64,000 nucleotides of DNA from Nocardia sp. CC227C. Lineage in GTDB: Bacteria > Actinomycetota > Actinomycetes > Mycobacteriales > Mycobacteriaceae. Below the pieces are notes generated by a model. It was not told the origin of the DNA. It ran no database searches and saw only the letters and a program-made list of their open reading frames with translations. The DNA lies in contig NZ_JASITE010000002.1 of the NCBI RefSeq assembly GCF_030767025.1, forward strand, positions 248,001 to 312,000. The letters run 5' to 3'. Of this stretch, positions 16,551-25,306 are shown piece by piece; positions within the stretch are counted from its first letter, which is position 1; each line of letters starts with the position of its first letter. The position numbers and the translations under genes are program-made.

Positions 16551-18047
16551 TCAGTGCGCCAGCACGGGTTCACCCTCGGCCGGAACCGGCACCGAGTTCG
16601 GCATGATCAGACCGGTGATGACCGCGCCGACCAAGAAGATGCCCGCCGCCCACCAGAAGGTGGTGGTGTAGCTCGCCACGGCGGCCTGGGCCAGCACGCC
16701 CGGGTCGGGCGGCAGGTGGTCGGCGACGTAGCCGTCGAAGGCGCTGGCCGCCAGCGTGCTCAGCAGGGCGGTGCCGATGGAGCCGCCGACCTGCTGGCTG
16801 GTGTTCACCATGGCCGAGGCGACGCCCGCGTCGGTGTGCTGCACACCCGCGGTGGCGCCGGCGAAGGCGGTGGACATGGCCGCACCGAGGCCGACGCCCA
16901 TGATGATCAGGCTCGGCAGGATGTGGCTGGCGTAGCCGGTATCCACCCCGATGCGGGTGAGCAGCACCATGCCCAGGGTCGCGAGCAGGTAGCCGGACAC
17001 CACCGTCACGCGCGGCCCGACCCGTGGCAGCACCAGCGACGGCACGGTGGTGGAGGCGATCACCATGCCCACCACCATGGGCAGGAACGCCACGCCGGTC
17101 ACGATCGGCGTGTATCCCAGCTGCTGCTGCATGTAGTAGGTGAGGAACAGGAACATGGCGAACATGCCGATGCCGATGGCGAATACGGTGAGGTAGGACG
17201 CGCCGCGAGTGCGGTCGGCGATGACCCGCAGCGGCAGCAGCGGATGCGCCACCCGCTGCTCGATCCAGAAGAACACCGCCAGCAGCACCGCGCCGCCGAT
17301 CAGGAAGCCGAGCGTGGCCGAGTCGGTCCAGCCGTCGGATTCGGCCTTGGAGAAGCCGTAGACGACGGCGAACAGCGCCGCGGTCACGGTGATGGTGCCC
17401 GGAATATCGAGCTTCGGCCGTTCCCCGGTGGTGACGTGCTTGGCCAGCAGCAGTACCGCGCCGATCAGCGCGACGGCCGCGAAGATCAGGTTCACGTACA
17501 TGACCCAGCGCCAGGACGCCCATTCGGTGAGCGCTCCGCCGAGCAGCAGACCGAGTGCGCCGCCCGCACCGGCGATGGCGCCGAAGATGCCGAAAGCCTT
17601 GGCGCGTTCACCCGGTTCGGTGAAGGTGACGGTCAGCAGCGAGAGCGCCGCGGGGGCCAGCAGCGCGCCGAACACACCCTGGGCGACACGGGAGGCGACC
17701 AGCATCTCGAAGTTCGCCGCGGCCCCGCCCACCGCGGAGGCGACGGCGAAGCCGACCAGGCCGACGATGAAGGTGGTGCGACGACCGAACAGGTCGGAGA
17801 GCCGCCCGCCGAGCAGCAGCAGGCTGCCGAAGGCGAGCGCGTAGCCGGTGATCACCCACTGCCGGTCGGCATTGGAGAAGCCGAGGTCGGCCTGCGCCTC
17901 GGGCAGGGCGATGTTCACGACGGTCGCGTCGAGCACGACCATGAGCTGTGCGACGCCGAGTACCGCGAGCACCCACCAGCGCAGGGCATGGGAGCCGCGA
18001 CGACCGGTCGGCGGAGCCGGTTTCGCTATGTCGATGGTGGAAGTCAT
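16551..18047 (-). CDS. DHA2-type MFS multidrug transporter (14 TM)
   Basis: 498 residues, ATG at 18047. It has the EmrB/QacA layout with about fourteen helices. Motif D1 (VVLDATVVNIALP) lies in TM1, motif A (GGRLSDLFGRRTTFIVG) after TM2, and the antiporter motif C region (AIAGAGGALGLLLGGALTEWASWRWVMYVN) in TM5. It exports hydrophobic or cationic compounds by proton exchange. It is divergent from a TetR gene, with two palindromic sites between them, so it is probably repressed by that regulator. Confidence 0.93.
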   Translation of the reverse strand: MTSTIDIAKPAPPTGRRGSHALRWWVLAVLGVAQLMVVLDATVVNIALPEAQADLGFSNADRQWVITGYALAFGSLLLLGGRLSDLFGRRTTFIVGLVGFAVASAVGGAAANFEMLVASRVAQGVFGALLAPAALSLLTVTFTEPGERAKAFGIFGAIAGAGGALGLLLGGALTEWASWRWVMYVNLIFAAVALIGAVLLLAKHVTTGERPKLDIPGTITVTAALFAVVYGFSKAESDGWTDSATLGFLIGGAVLLAVFFWIEQRVAHPLLPLRVIADRTRGASYLTVFAIGIGMFAMFLFLTYYMQQQLGYTPIVTGVAFLPMVVGMVIASTTVPSLVLPRVGPRVTVVSGYLLATLGMVLLTRIGVDTGYASHILPSLIIMGVGLGAAMSTAFAGATAGVQHTDAGVASAMVNTSQQVGGSIGTALLSTLAASAFDGYVADHLPPDPGVLAQAAVASYTTTFWWAAGIFLVGAVITGLIMPNSVPVPAEGEPVLAH

Positions 18048-18073
18048 GCGGTGTCCTTGTCCCGTACACTTAG

Positions 18074-18090
18074 CGGAGGAAGGCCCTCCG
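18074..18090. promoter_or_regulatory. Candidate TetR operator 1
   Basis: CGGAGG-AAGGC-CCTCCG, a perfect 6-bp inverted repeat 27 bp before the MFS start in the divergent intergenic region. A related site in inverted orientation lies at 18118-18134. Confidence 0.5.
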
Positions 18091-18117
18091 GTTTCATTGC
18101 AGAAGTTACCATCAAAA

Positions 18118-18134
18118 CGGAGATATCGCCTCCA
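18118..18134. promoter_or_regulatory. Candidate TetR operator 2
   Basis: GGAG-N7-CTCC flanked by AAAC and ACTT. Read on the opposite strand it aligns with site 1 (TTAG-type flank, GGAGG, CTCCG, GTTT), so both probably bind the same TetR dimer, covering both divergent promoters. Confidence 0.5.
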
Positions 18135-18158
18135 CTTAATCCCGAAGGTTGCTAGCAT

Positions 18159-18884
18159 ATGGGTGTGAATCACGCCACCACCACGGCCGCAGCGGCCGGG
18201 ACGACCCCCTCGGATCGTCCCGCCACGGGGCAGCCCGCCCGTCGCCTGCGCGCCGACGCCGCCCGCAATCAGCAGCGGATCATCGCCGCCGCGCGCGAGC
18301 TGTTCGCCGAGCACGGGCTCGAGATCACCCTCGATGATGTCGCCGACAAGGCGGGGGTCGGCGTGGGCACCGTGTACCGCCGTTTCGCCAACAAACAGGA
18401 ACTGATCTCGGAGGTGTTCGACCAGAACGTCAACGAGTTCGCCGCGGCGGTGGAAACCGCGCTGCACCATCCCGATCCGTGGACCGGCCTGGTGGAGCTG
18501 TTCGAGTACGCCTGCCGCCACATGGCCACCAATCGCGGCCTGAGCGAGGTGCTGCTCGAGATGAAGGACAGCATGGAGCGCTTCGAGTGCATGCGCGATC
18601 GCGTCCGGCCCGGCATGTTCCAGGTGGTGCAGCGCGCCAAGGACGCCGGAGCGCTGCGGCCCGAGATCGAGTCCGGCGACTTCTTCGCCATGGTCAATAT
18701 GGTCGACGCCGTCGCGGGTTTCGCCCGGCCGGTCAACCCGGACGTCTGGCGGCGCTACATGGCGCTCATCCTCAACGGCGTGCGCGGCGACGCGGTCCCG
18801 CGCATCCCCCTCGACGTGCCGCCGCTCACCGAGGAGGAGGTGGAGCGGGGCAAGGCGGCGATGTGCATGAACCGGAAACGGTAG
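18159..18884 (+). CDS. TetR-family regulator of the adjacent MFS pump
   Basis: 241 residues. After a Thr/Ala-rich N-tail of about 30 residues comes the helix-turn-helix (NQQRIIAAARELFAEHGLEITLDDVADKAGVGVGTVYRRFANKQEL, about residues 37-82), then a C-terminal ligand domain ending in a charged tail. A TAGCAT -10-like sequence directly abuts the ATG at 18159, so the transcript may be leaderless and could start at the GTG at 18165 instead. Divergent placement and the two palindromes argue for local repression of the DHA2 transporter. Confidence 0.9.
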   Translation: MGVNHATTTAAAAGTTPSDRPATGQPARRLRADAARNQQRIIAAARELFAEHGLEITLDDVADKAGVGVGTVYRRFANKQELISEVFDQNVNEFAAAVETALHHPDPWTGLVELFEYACRHMATNRGLSEVLLEMKDSMERFECMRDRVRPGMFQVVQRAKDAGALRPEIESGDFFAMVNMVDAVAGFARPVNPDVWRRYMALILNGVRGDAVPRIPLDVPPLTEEEVERGKAAMCMNRKR

Positions 18885-18917
18885 CGCCGATCACATGTCC
18901 GGTTTAGAGTTGGACGC

Positions 18918-20216
18918 ATGACCAACTCTTGGGTGAACTGGGCCGGGGATCAGCGCTGTACTCCGGCAGCCATCGCCGAACCGGGCTCGCCCGAGGAAGT
19001 CGCCGCACTGCTCGCACGGGCCGAGGCCGCCGGGCAGACCGTCCGCGTGGCCGGATCGGGCCACTCGTTCACCGACACCGTGTGCACCGACGGCACCCTC
19101 CTGCGGCTGTCGAAGATGAACCGGATCCACACGGTGGATCGCACCAGCGGACTCGTCCGCGTCGACGCGGGTCTCACGCTCGATGCCGCCAGCAACTCCC
19201 TGCACCCGCTCGGCCTGGCCTTCCCCAATCTGGGCGATATCGACGTGCAGACCATCGCGGGCGCGACCGCGACCGGCACCCACGGCACCGGCGCCAAACT
19301 CCAGAACCTCTCGGCCGCCCTGCACTCGATCGAGATGGTGCTGGCCGACGGCAGCCGGGTGGAGCTGAACGAGCAGACAGATCCGGACGGCTGGCGCGCG
19401 GCGCGGGTCAATATCGGCGCACTCGGCGTGGTCACCGCGGTGACGCTGCAGATGGTGCCCTCCTTCGTGCTCGAGGGCATCGAGCGGCCACTCCCGCTCG
19501 AGGACGTGCTGGCCGATCTGGATTCGCACGTGGACGGCAACGAGCACTTCGAGTTCTACATGTTCGCCCACAGCGACATCGCCATGACCAAGCGCAACAA
19601 TACGGTCGAACTGCCGGAGCAGCCGCGCGGGCGGGGCGTCGAATGGTTCTCCGACGTCCTGATCAACAACCACATGTTCGACCTGCTGTGCCGCCTCACC
19701 CGCCGCACCCCCGCGCTCATCCCCCGGGTGCAGCGCTTCTCGGCCCTGGCGGGCAGCTACCGCCGCCAGGTGGAGCGCTCCTACCGGGTGTTCGCCAGCC
19801 CGCGCCTGTTCCGCTTCACCGAGATGGAGTACGCCGTTGCGCGCGAGCACTCCGTGGACGTCATTCGCGAAATCAAGGAAGTGGCGGCCCGGTTCGACAC
19901 CGTCATGCCCATCGAAGTGCGCTGGGTGGCGCCCGACGACGCCTTCCTATCCCCCGCCGGCGGGCGTGCGACCTGCTACATCGCGGTGCACCAGTACGCC
20001 GGGATGGAGTACGAGCCGTACTTCCGGGCGTGCGAGGCGGTCTTCGACCGGTACGGCGGCCGTCCGCACTGGGGTAAGCGGCACTTCCAGACGGCGGCGA
20101 CCCTGGCCGAGCGGTATCCGGAGTGGGAGCGGTTCGCGGCGGTGCGCCGCCGCTTCGACCCGAACGGCCTTTTCGCCAATCCCTATCTCGATCGGGTGCT
20201 CGGCCCGGCACGCTGA
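18918..20216 (+). CDS. FAD-linked sugar-1,4-lactone oxidase/dehydrogenase
   Basis: 432 residues. N-terminal PP-loop FAD domain with VRVAGSGHSFTDT, where the His is the usual flavinylation position, and GATATGTHGTGAK. The C-terminal ALO domain ends with HWGKRHFQTAATL, the conserved HWGK signature of D-arabinono/L-gulono-lactone oxidases. The family oxidises aldono-1,4-lactones to ascorbate-type products; the actinobacterial member (Rv1771 type) acts as a dehydrogenase on L-gulono-1,4-lactone. That assignment is by family resemblance. It is followed by a strong terminator. Confidence 0.9.
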   Translation: MTNSWVNWAGDQRCTPAAIAEPGSPEEVAALLARAEAAGQTVRVAGSGHSFTDTVCTDGTLLRLSKMNRIHTVDRTSGLVRVDAGLTLDAASNSLHPLGLAFPNLGDIDVQTIAGATATGTHGTGAKLQNLSAALHSIEMVLADGSRVELNEQTDPDGWRAARVNIGALGVVTAVTLQMVPSFVLEGIERPLPLEDVLADLDSHVDGNEHFEFYMFAHSDIAMTKRNNTVELPEQPRGRGVEWFSDVLINNHMFDLLCRLTRRTPALIPRVQRFSALAGSYRRQVERSYRVFASPRLFRFTEMEYAVAREHSVDVIREIKEVAARFDTVMPIEVRWVAPDDAFLSPAGGRATCYIAVHQYAGMEYEPYFRACEAVFDRYGGRPHWGKRHFQTAATLAERYPEWERFAAVRRRFDPNGLFANPYLDRVLGPAR

Positions 20217-20234
20217 CCTGCGGCACCCCCCTCC

Positions 20235-20279
20235 AGCCCGGTCGGTTCCGGATTATTCCGGACCGACCGGGCTTTTTCA
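20235..20279 (+). terminator. Rho-independent terminator
   Basis: Long stem (AGCCCGGTCGGTTCCGG pairs with CCGGACCGACCGGGCT, one bulge) followed by TTTTTC, 18 nt after the lactone oxidase stop. Confidence 0.85.
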
Positions 20280-20379
20280 TGCCGAACGGGCGTAGGATCG
20301 TTTGCTGAAAGATCGCTCGTCGAAGTACCCCGAACCAGTGCACGCCCGGTCCGGGCGTGCCAGACCTACGGAGGTTTCG

Positions 20380-20589
20380 ATGTCGCTCAGGGACAAGGCC
20401 AAGGAGGCCGCGCGGCAGGCCAAGGAGCAGGCCGACCGCATGGGGAACAAGATCGAGGATCAGGCCGACGAGTTCGAATCCAAGTTCCACGAGGCGAGCG
20501 GTGACGCCAAGCGCCGGGCCACCGAGGCACGTGACAAGGCCGAAGGCGCCATGCGCGACGCCAAGGACAAGCTCGGCGGCGGCCGGTAG
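20380..20589 (+). CDS. Small hydrophilic helical (LEA/CsbD-like) protein
   Basis: 69 residues, ATG at 20380 behind GGAGG. Composed almost wholly of Ala, Lys, Glu, Asp, Arg and Gln in a continuous amphipathic helix (AKEAARQAKEQADRMGNK... DAKRRATEARDKAEGAMRDAKDK) with an 11-residue-like periodicity, no Cys and no hydrophobic core. This is the composition of late-embryogenesis-abundant and CsbD stress proteins. It lies 12 nt before a second protein of the same type, and osmotic genes follow. Function inferred: desiccation or osmotic protection. Confidence 0.75.
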   Translation: MSLRDKAKEAARQAKEQADRMGNKIEDQADEFESKFHEASGDAKRRATEARDKAEGAMRDAKDKLGGGR

Positions 20590-20601
20590 GCGGGAGCACG
20601 C

Positions 20602-20937
20602 GTGACCGACGAGGACAACAATCTCACCGCGACGTCCGACGAACTCGCCGAGAACATCAGCGATACCGCTGGCGAGTGGGCCGATCGTGCCGGGGACGCG
20701 GCGGGGCAGCTGGCCGAGAAGGCCAGCAGCGCCGCCGCCGAACTCGCCGACCGCGCCCAGACGGCCGCGGCCGAATTCGCGGATATGGCCAAGGCATTGG
20801 CCGACCGACTCGCGGGTGAGGATATCCAGAAATCGCTCGAACAGGCTCGGGCGAATCTCGAGGGCGCTGCCGCGGACGCCATGCGGGCGCTCGACGAGAT
20901 CGTCGCGAACCTGAAGAACAAGATGGGCGATTCGTAG
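20602..20937 (+). CDS. Acidic Ala-rich helical (LEA-like) protein
   Basis: 111 residues from a GTG at 20602. The middle is a set of Ala/Glu/Asp helical repeats (AGDAAGQLAEKASSAAAELADRAQTAAAEFADMAKALADR), acidic where its 69-residue neighbour is basic. No signal peptide or membrane segment. Probably co-transcribed with the upstream gene (12-nt gap); complementary charge suggests the pair may interact. No enzymatic motif is seen. Confidence 0.7.
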   Translation: MTDEDNNLTATSDELAENISDTAGEWADRAGDAAGQLAEKASSAAAELADRAQTAAAEFADMAKALADRLAGEDIQKSLEQARANLEGAAADAMRALDEIVANLKNKMGDS

Positions 20938-20942
20938 CATCG

Positions 20943-20987
20943 CGTGTTCTCGACCCCGACCGTCTGCGGGCCGGGGTCGAGAACACG
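20943..20987. terminator. Strong hairpin after the LEA-like genes
   Basis: Perfect 16-bp inverted repeat (CGTGTTCTCGACCCCG / CGGGGTCGAGAACACG) with a 13-nt loop and no T tract. It lies 5 nt after one gene and 53 nt before the BCCT start, so it may be a terminator or an mRNA-processing structure. Confidence 0.6.
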
Positions 20988-21039
20988 TGTGTATGGGGGA
21001 TTCGCAGGGGATACGCCGACAGCACAGAGGACGGAGTAC

Positions 21040-22635
21040 GTGAGCGCACCGAGCAGGGTTTCATCCGATACGAGCGAGGTTCACCCTCGATCCGCCGTCG
21101 AACCCCGGGTGTTCTGGCCCGCAGCCATCGTGGTGGTGGCGTTCACGGTGTATGCCATCGTGTTCCGCGACACCGCCGCCGAGCAGGCGAAAGCCTTGCA
21201 GGACAATGTGATCGGCGGAATGGGGTGGTACTACATCGTCATCGTGTCACTGTTCGTGGTGTTCGCGATCTGGTTGGGGCTCGGTCGATTCGGCGACATC
21301 ACTCTCGGCGAGGACGGGGAACCGGCCGAGTACTCGATCACCGCCTGGCTGGCCATGTTGTTCGCCGCCGGAATGGGCATCGGCCTGGTGTTCTGGGGCG
21401 TGGCCGAACCGCTGTTCCATTACGACGATCCCCGCCCGGGCGTGGGTGATTCGGCCGCCGAGCGCGCCGACGCCGCCATGGTGCAGACGTTCCTGCACTG
21501 GGGAATTCACCCGTGGGCCATCTATGTGGTGGTGGGACTGGCCGTCGCGTACTCGATCCACCGCCGGAAGCGTCCGGTGTCCATTCGATGGGCACTGGAA
21601 TCGCTCGCTCCGGAACGCATTCGCGGGTGGCGCGGTGACCTCATCGATATCGTCGCGGTGATCGGCACCGTATTCGGCGTGGCCACCTCGCTCGGGCTGG
21701 GCGTGCTCCAGATCTCGGCGGGCCTGAACTATCAGGGCTGGATCAACCAGCCCGGCAAGGGCTTTCAGGTGGTGCTCATCATCGCCGTCACCCTGCTGGC
21801 CACCGTGTCGGTGGTGACCGGCGTGGACCGCGGCATCAAATGGCTGTCGCAGATCAATATGGGGCTGGCGGGCCTGCTGCTGCTGTTCGTGCTCGCGGTC
21901 GGTCCGACGCTGTTCATCGTCAACGACCTGGTGCAGAACCTCGGGACCTACCTCCAGCAGTTGCCCAAGGTCAGCTTCTACACCGGCGCGACCGAGGGGC
22001 CGAAGGGCACCGACTGGACGCAGCAGTGGACGGTCTTCTACTGGGGCTGGTGGATCTCCTGGGCTCCCTTCGTGGGCGTGTTCATCGCCCGTATCTCGCG
22101 GGGGCGCACCGTGCGTGAGTTCGTCGCCGGAGTGCTGCTGGTGCCCACACTGCTGACCTTCCTGTGGTTCAGCGTCTTCGGCGGTGCGGGACTGTTCCGG
22201 GAGATGTTCGGCGGCGGTGGGCTCGTCGGGCCGGACGGCCCCGATCGCGACAGTGCGCTGTTCTCCCTGCTGCACACGCTCCCCGGCGGCGCGCTGACCG
22301 CGGGTATCGCGATCCTGGTGATCGTGCTGTTCTTCGTCACCTCCGCCGATTCCGGTGCGCTGGTGGTGAATATGATCTCCTCCGGCGGCAATCCGGAACC
22401 GCCGGTGTGGAGCCGGGTGTTCTGGACATGTTCCATGGGCACGGTGGCCATCGCGCTGCTGGTGGCCAGCGGCGAGGGCGCGCAGGCGCTCACCACGCTG
22501 CAAACCGTCGCGGTGCTCATCGCCCTGCCGTTCAGCGTGGTCATGCTGGCCATGTGCGTGGCCCTGGTGCGCACGTTCCGCGACGACCGCGCGATCCGCC
22601 CCGTCCGGACGCCGAAACGCGCGGGGGTGGGCTGA
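21040..22635 (+). CDS. BCCT-family betaine/choline-type osmolyte transporter
   Basis: 531 residues from the GTG at 21040; upstream in-frame starts fall inside the hairpin. Twelve transmembrane helices. BCCT signatures are present: GMGIGLVFWGVAEPLFHY in TM3-4 and the tryptophan-rich WTVFYWGWWISWAPFVGVF around TM8. Carriers of this family take up glycine betaine, choline or ectoine by Na+ or H+ symport. The N- and C-terminal tails are short, unlike osmosensing BetP. MscL follows, fitting an osmotic-response neighbourhood. Confidence 0.93.
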   Translation: MSAPSRVSSDTSEVHPRSAVEPRVFWPAAIVVVAFTVYAIVFRDTAAEQAKALQDNVIGGMGWYYIVIVSLFVVFAIWLGLGRFGDITLGEDGEPAEYSITAWLAMLFAAGMGIGLVFWGVAEPLFHYDDPRPGVGDSAAERADAAMVQTFLHWGIHPWAIYVVVGLAVAYSIHRRKRPVSIRWALESLAPERIRGWRGDLIDIVAVIGTVFGVATSLGLGVLQISAGLNYQGWINQPGKGFQVVLIIAVTLLATVSVVTGVDRGIKWLSQINMGLAGLLLLFVLAVGPTLFIVNDLVQNLGTYLQQLPKVSFYTGATEGPKGTDWTQQWTVFYWGWWISWAPFVGVFIARISRGRTVREFVAGVLLVPTLLTFLWFSVFGGAGLFREMFGGGGLVGPDGPDRDSALFSLLHTLPGGALTAGIAILVIVLFFVTSADSGALVVNMISSGGNPEPPVWSRVFWTCSMGTVAIALLVASGEGAQALTTLQTVAVLIALPFSVVMLAMCVALVRTFRDDRAIRPVRTPKRAGVG

Positions 22636-22767
22636 GTCACGATCCACCCCACCGGGGTTGGCAACTTCACAGCTAATAAACCTGGTCGTCAGGGCGAAAT
22701 CACGGCTCGATCCGCCATAGACTGCGCCCGGCACTAGTGGACCGGCGCGGATTGGATACAGCGGATC

Positions 22768-23229
22768 ATGTTCAAGGGTTTCAAAGAGTTCCTGATGAGG
22801 GGCAACGTCATCGACCTGGCGGTGGCGGTCGTCATGGGCACGGCGTTCACCGCCATCGTGACCTCGGTCACCAATGGTCTGATCGAACCCCTGCTGGCGA
22901 TACTCGGCACCAATGGTGAACTGGGCCTGGGCTTTCAGATCGTCGGCGACAAACCCGCCACCTTCGTGGCGGTGGGGCCGATCATCAGCGCGGCCATCAA
23001 TTTCGTCATGGTGGCGGCGGTGCTGTACTTCGTGCTCATCCTGCCCATGAACCATCTGAAGAAGCGGTTCGCCGCCCCGACCGAGGTCAAGGCTGACCCC
23101 ACCGAATTGGAACTGCTCGCCGAGATCCGCGACCTGCTGGTGGCGCAGCGCGCCGCGGGTGATGGCAAGCACGCGCTGGCGGCGCGTTCCGGCGCCGACG
23201 GACCGAACGGCGATTCGGCCACGAAGTAG
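22768..23229 (+). CDS. mscL: Large-conductance mechanosensitive channel
   Basis: 153 residues. It starts with the family sequence MFKGFKEFLMRGNVIDLAVAVVMGTAFTAIV (N-terminal amphipathic helix plus TM1), a periplasmic loop, TM2 (AINFVMVAAVLYFVLILPMN) and a cytoplasmic helix. It opens a non-selective pore under hypo-osmotic shock. It follows the osmolyte carrier, giving import and emergency release side by side. Confidence 0.96.
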   Translation: MFKGFKEFLMRGNVIDLAVAVVMGTAFTAIVTSVTNGLIEPLLAILGTNGELGLGFQIVGDKPATFVAVGPIISAAINFVMVAAVLYFVLILPMNHLKKRFAAPTEVKADPTELELLAEIRDLLVAQRAAGDGKHALAARSGADGPNGDSATK

Positions 23230-23324
23230 CGGCGACGGCCGCGTCCGGCGCGGCCATCCCATCCGGCGCGGTCTATCGTTGGTAGCCGAACCATTGCCGA
23301 CACGTGAGGCGAGGAGGCGCGACG

Positions 23325-24878
23325 ATGGGCCGGGTCCCCCACGGGCAGCCGCCCGCGCCCGATTCCGACAGCGCGGAGGCCGCACCGCCCGGACGCTGGG
23401 CCATGCTGGCGGTGCTGTGCGCGAGCCTGCTGCTGGTGGCCATGGACGCCACCATCCTGAATGTGGCGCTGCCCTCGCTCATCCGGGACATGCAGCCCAG
23501 CCCGATCGAACAACTGTGGATCATCGACATCTACGGACTCGTCCTGGGCGGCCTGCTCATCACCTGCGGTGCACTGGGTGACCGGCAGGGGCGAAAGCGG
23601 CTGTTCCTCATCGGTTTCGTGCTGTTCGGCCTCGCGTCGGTGGTCGCGGCGACGGCGCAGCAGCCCTGGCAGCTCATTCTCGGACGGGTGCTGCTCGGAA
23701 TCGGCGGGGCCATGGTCATGCCGTCCACGCTGTCGCTGATCCGCACCATCTTCACCGATGACCACGAACGCACGCTGGCCATCGGCATCTGGGCGGCGGT
23801 GGCCGGTGCGGGCGCATGCGTCGGACCGGTCGCCGGTGGTGTGCTGGTGGAGCATTTCGGCTGGGCGGCGGCGTTCTGGATAAATGTGCCGGTGGTCGTG
23901 GTGACGGTGGCGGCGGGTATCGCGCTGCTGCCGGAGTACCGCGCACCGCGGCGGGGCCGCCTCGATCTCACCAGCGCGGCGCTGTCCATCGCCGGTGTCG
24001 TGGCGCTTGCCTGGAGCATCAAACATCTCGCCACCGGCAGCGTGACGGTGCTCGACGCGGCGATGCTGCTGGTGGCGGTGGCGTTGCTGGCGCTGTTCGC
24101 GCTGCGGCAGCTGCGCTCGGCCGATCCGCTGCTGGATGTGCGGCTGTTCCGCAATCGCACCTTCCTCGCGGCGGCGCTGGCGACGCTGGTGGCCATGCTC
24201 GCCATCGGCGCGGCGCTGTTCCTGATCTCGTTGTGGCTGCAGTACATTCACGGCTACTCGCCGCTCGAGGCCGGTGTGCGCACCATTCCGGCGGCGGTGG
24301 CGACGCTGCTGGGTTCGCTGGCCACGCCGTGGCTGCTGCGCCACGTCGGGGTGCGCACCGTGCTCGGTCTCGGATTGTTCGCCCTCGCCGCCGGTTTCGC
24401 GGTGCTGGCGATCTCGCCGGAGCCCACCGAGTACCCCGTGGTGGCGCTGGTGCTGGTCGCCCTCGGGCTCGGCGACGGGCTCGCCGTCACCACGGCGGCC
24501 GCGGTCATGGTGGCGGCGGTGCCGCCGGAGCGCGCGGGCCAGGCCGGAGCCGTCGAGGAGACCAACTACGAACTCGGCATCGGTCTCGGCGTGGCGCTGC
24601 TCGGCAGCATCCACGCCCGCATCTTCGCCGCCAATATGACCGGACTGCCGCTGACCGGCGAGGATCTCGATACCGCGCGGGGCTCCGTCGGCGGTGCGGT
24701 CTATGTGGCGAACCGGGCGGACGATGCGATCGCCGAGCAGATCCTCGCCGCCACCGGCCACGCCTTCGACCTCGCCCTCACCACCACCGCGTGGATCTCG
24801 GTGGCGCTCGTCGGCACGGTGGCCCTGCTCACGATGGCCCTCGTGCCCCGCGGTTTCAAGGCCACCGCCAGCCACTGA
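23325..24878 (+). CDS. DHA2-type MFS drug transporter
   Basis: 517 residues from ATG 23325 (GAGGAGG upstream; GTG 23304 is less likely). Fourteen predicted helices, motif D1 in LLLVAMDATILNVALPSL, motif A in GALGDRQGRKRLFLIG, motif C in AVAGAGACVGPVAGGVLVEHFGWAAAFWINVP. Closest in type to the LfrA/QacA/EmrB pumps. There is no adjacent regulator. The substrate is unknown. Confidence 0.92.
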   Translation: MGRVPHGQPPAPDSDSAEAAPPGRWAMLAVLCASLLLVAMDATILNVALPSLIRDMQPSPIEQLWIIDIYGLVLGGLLITCGALGDRQGRKRLFLIGFVLFGLASVVAATAQQPWQLILGRVLLGIGGAMVMPSTLSLIRTIFTDDHERTLAIGIWAAVAGAGACVGPVAGGVLVEHFGWAAAFWINVPVVVVTVAAGIALLPEYRAPRRGRLDLTSAALSIAGVVALAWSIKHLATGSVTVLDAAMLLVAVALLALFALRQLRSADPLLDVRLFRNRTFLAAALATLVAMLAIGAALFLISLWLQYIHGYSPLEAGVRTIPAAVATLLGSLATPWLLRHVGVRTVLGLGLFALAAGFAVLAISPEPTEYPVVALVLVALGLGDGLAVTTAAAVMVAAVPPERAGQAGAVEETNYELGIGLGVALLGSIHARIFAANMTGLPLTGEDLDTARGSVGGAVYVANRADDAIAEQILAATGHAFDLALTTTAWISVALVGTVALLTMALVPRGFKATASH

Positions 24879-25306
24879 CCGGCACCGCGAGCGCTGACGG
24901 CCGCCGACGGTGAACCCGCGCTCGCGCCGCGCGAGCGCGCCGATGCCCGCCACGACGGCTACGATGCCGGACCGGCGGTCGGCCGATGCCGGCGGCGCGA
25001 CCTCCGCAGCCCGCCGCGATGCGGCAGTGGCACCCGACCCGGCGAGGTCGGTGCCCCGGCCGGTGTCCGTCCGCGCCCCATGATGCCCGGATCAGCCCCA
25101 TGCGGCCACACAGTCAGATCCGCCGCGGGAAGCGGCCGAGCGATCGGAGTCGCCCGCGGTGAAGTGGCCGAGCCATCGGAATCGGCCGCGGTGAAGTGGC
25201 CGAGCCATCGAAATCGGCCGCGGTGAAATGGCCTAGCCATCGGAGTCTGCCTCAGCGGCGGCCGTGTCCGCTGGACCTGAGCCGCGCATCGGACCGGATA
25301 CGGTTC
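24879..25306. other. 428-bp intergenic region with a minisatellite
   Basis: Lies between the convergent MFS and sigma-factor genes. No credible gene is seen; open frames here read repeated nonsense from the 32-bp tandem repeat at 25120-25251. Confidence 0.6.
25120..25251. repeat. 32-bp tandem repeat, about four copies
   Basis: Units start at 25132, 25164, 25196 and 25228 (the last partial), preceded by a partial copy at 25120. The consensus begins GTGGCCGAGCCATCGGAATC and ends GGCCGCGGTGAA. Copies differ at one to five positions. The period is not a multiple of three, so it is not a coding repeat. Confidence 0.85.

Noticed and set aside
16494..18155. 553-residue plus-strand frame opposite the DHA2 transporter
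   Set aside because: Composition (His, Gln, Gly, Arg) is the typical antisense shadow of a GC-rich membrane gene.
20944..21039. Extended N-terminus of the BCCT carrier
   Set aside because: It would be encoded by the hairpin arms and lacks a start site; GTG 21040 is preferred.
21247..23385. 712-residue minus-strand frame opposite the BCCT and mscL genes
   Set aside because: Antisense shadow crossing two well-supported genes.
25120..25251. CRISPR array
   Set aside because: The 32-bp units are directly tandem with no unique spacers and no cas genes nearby.
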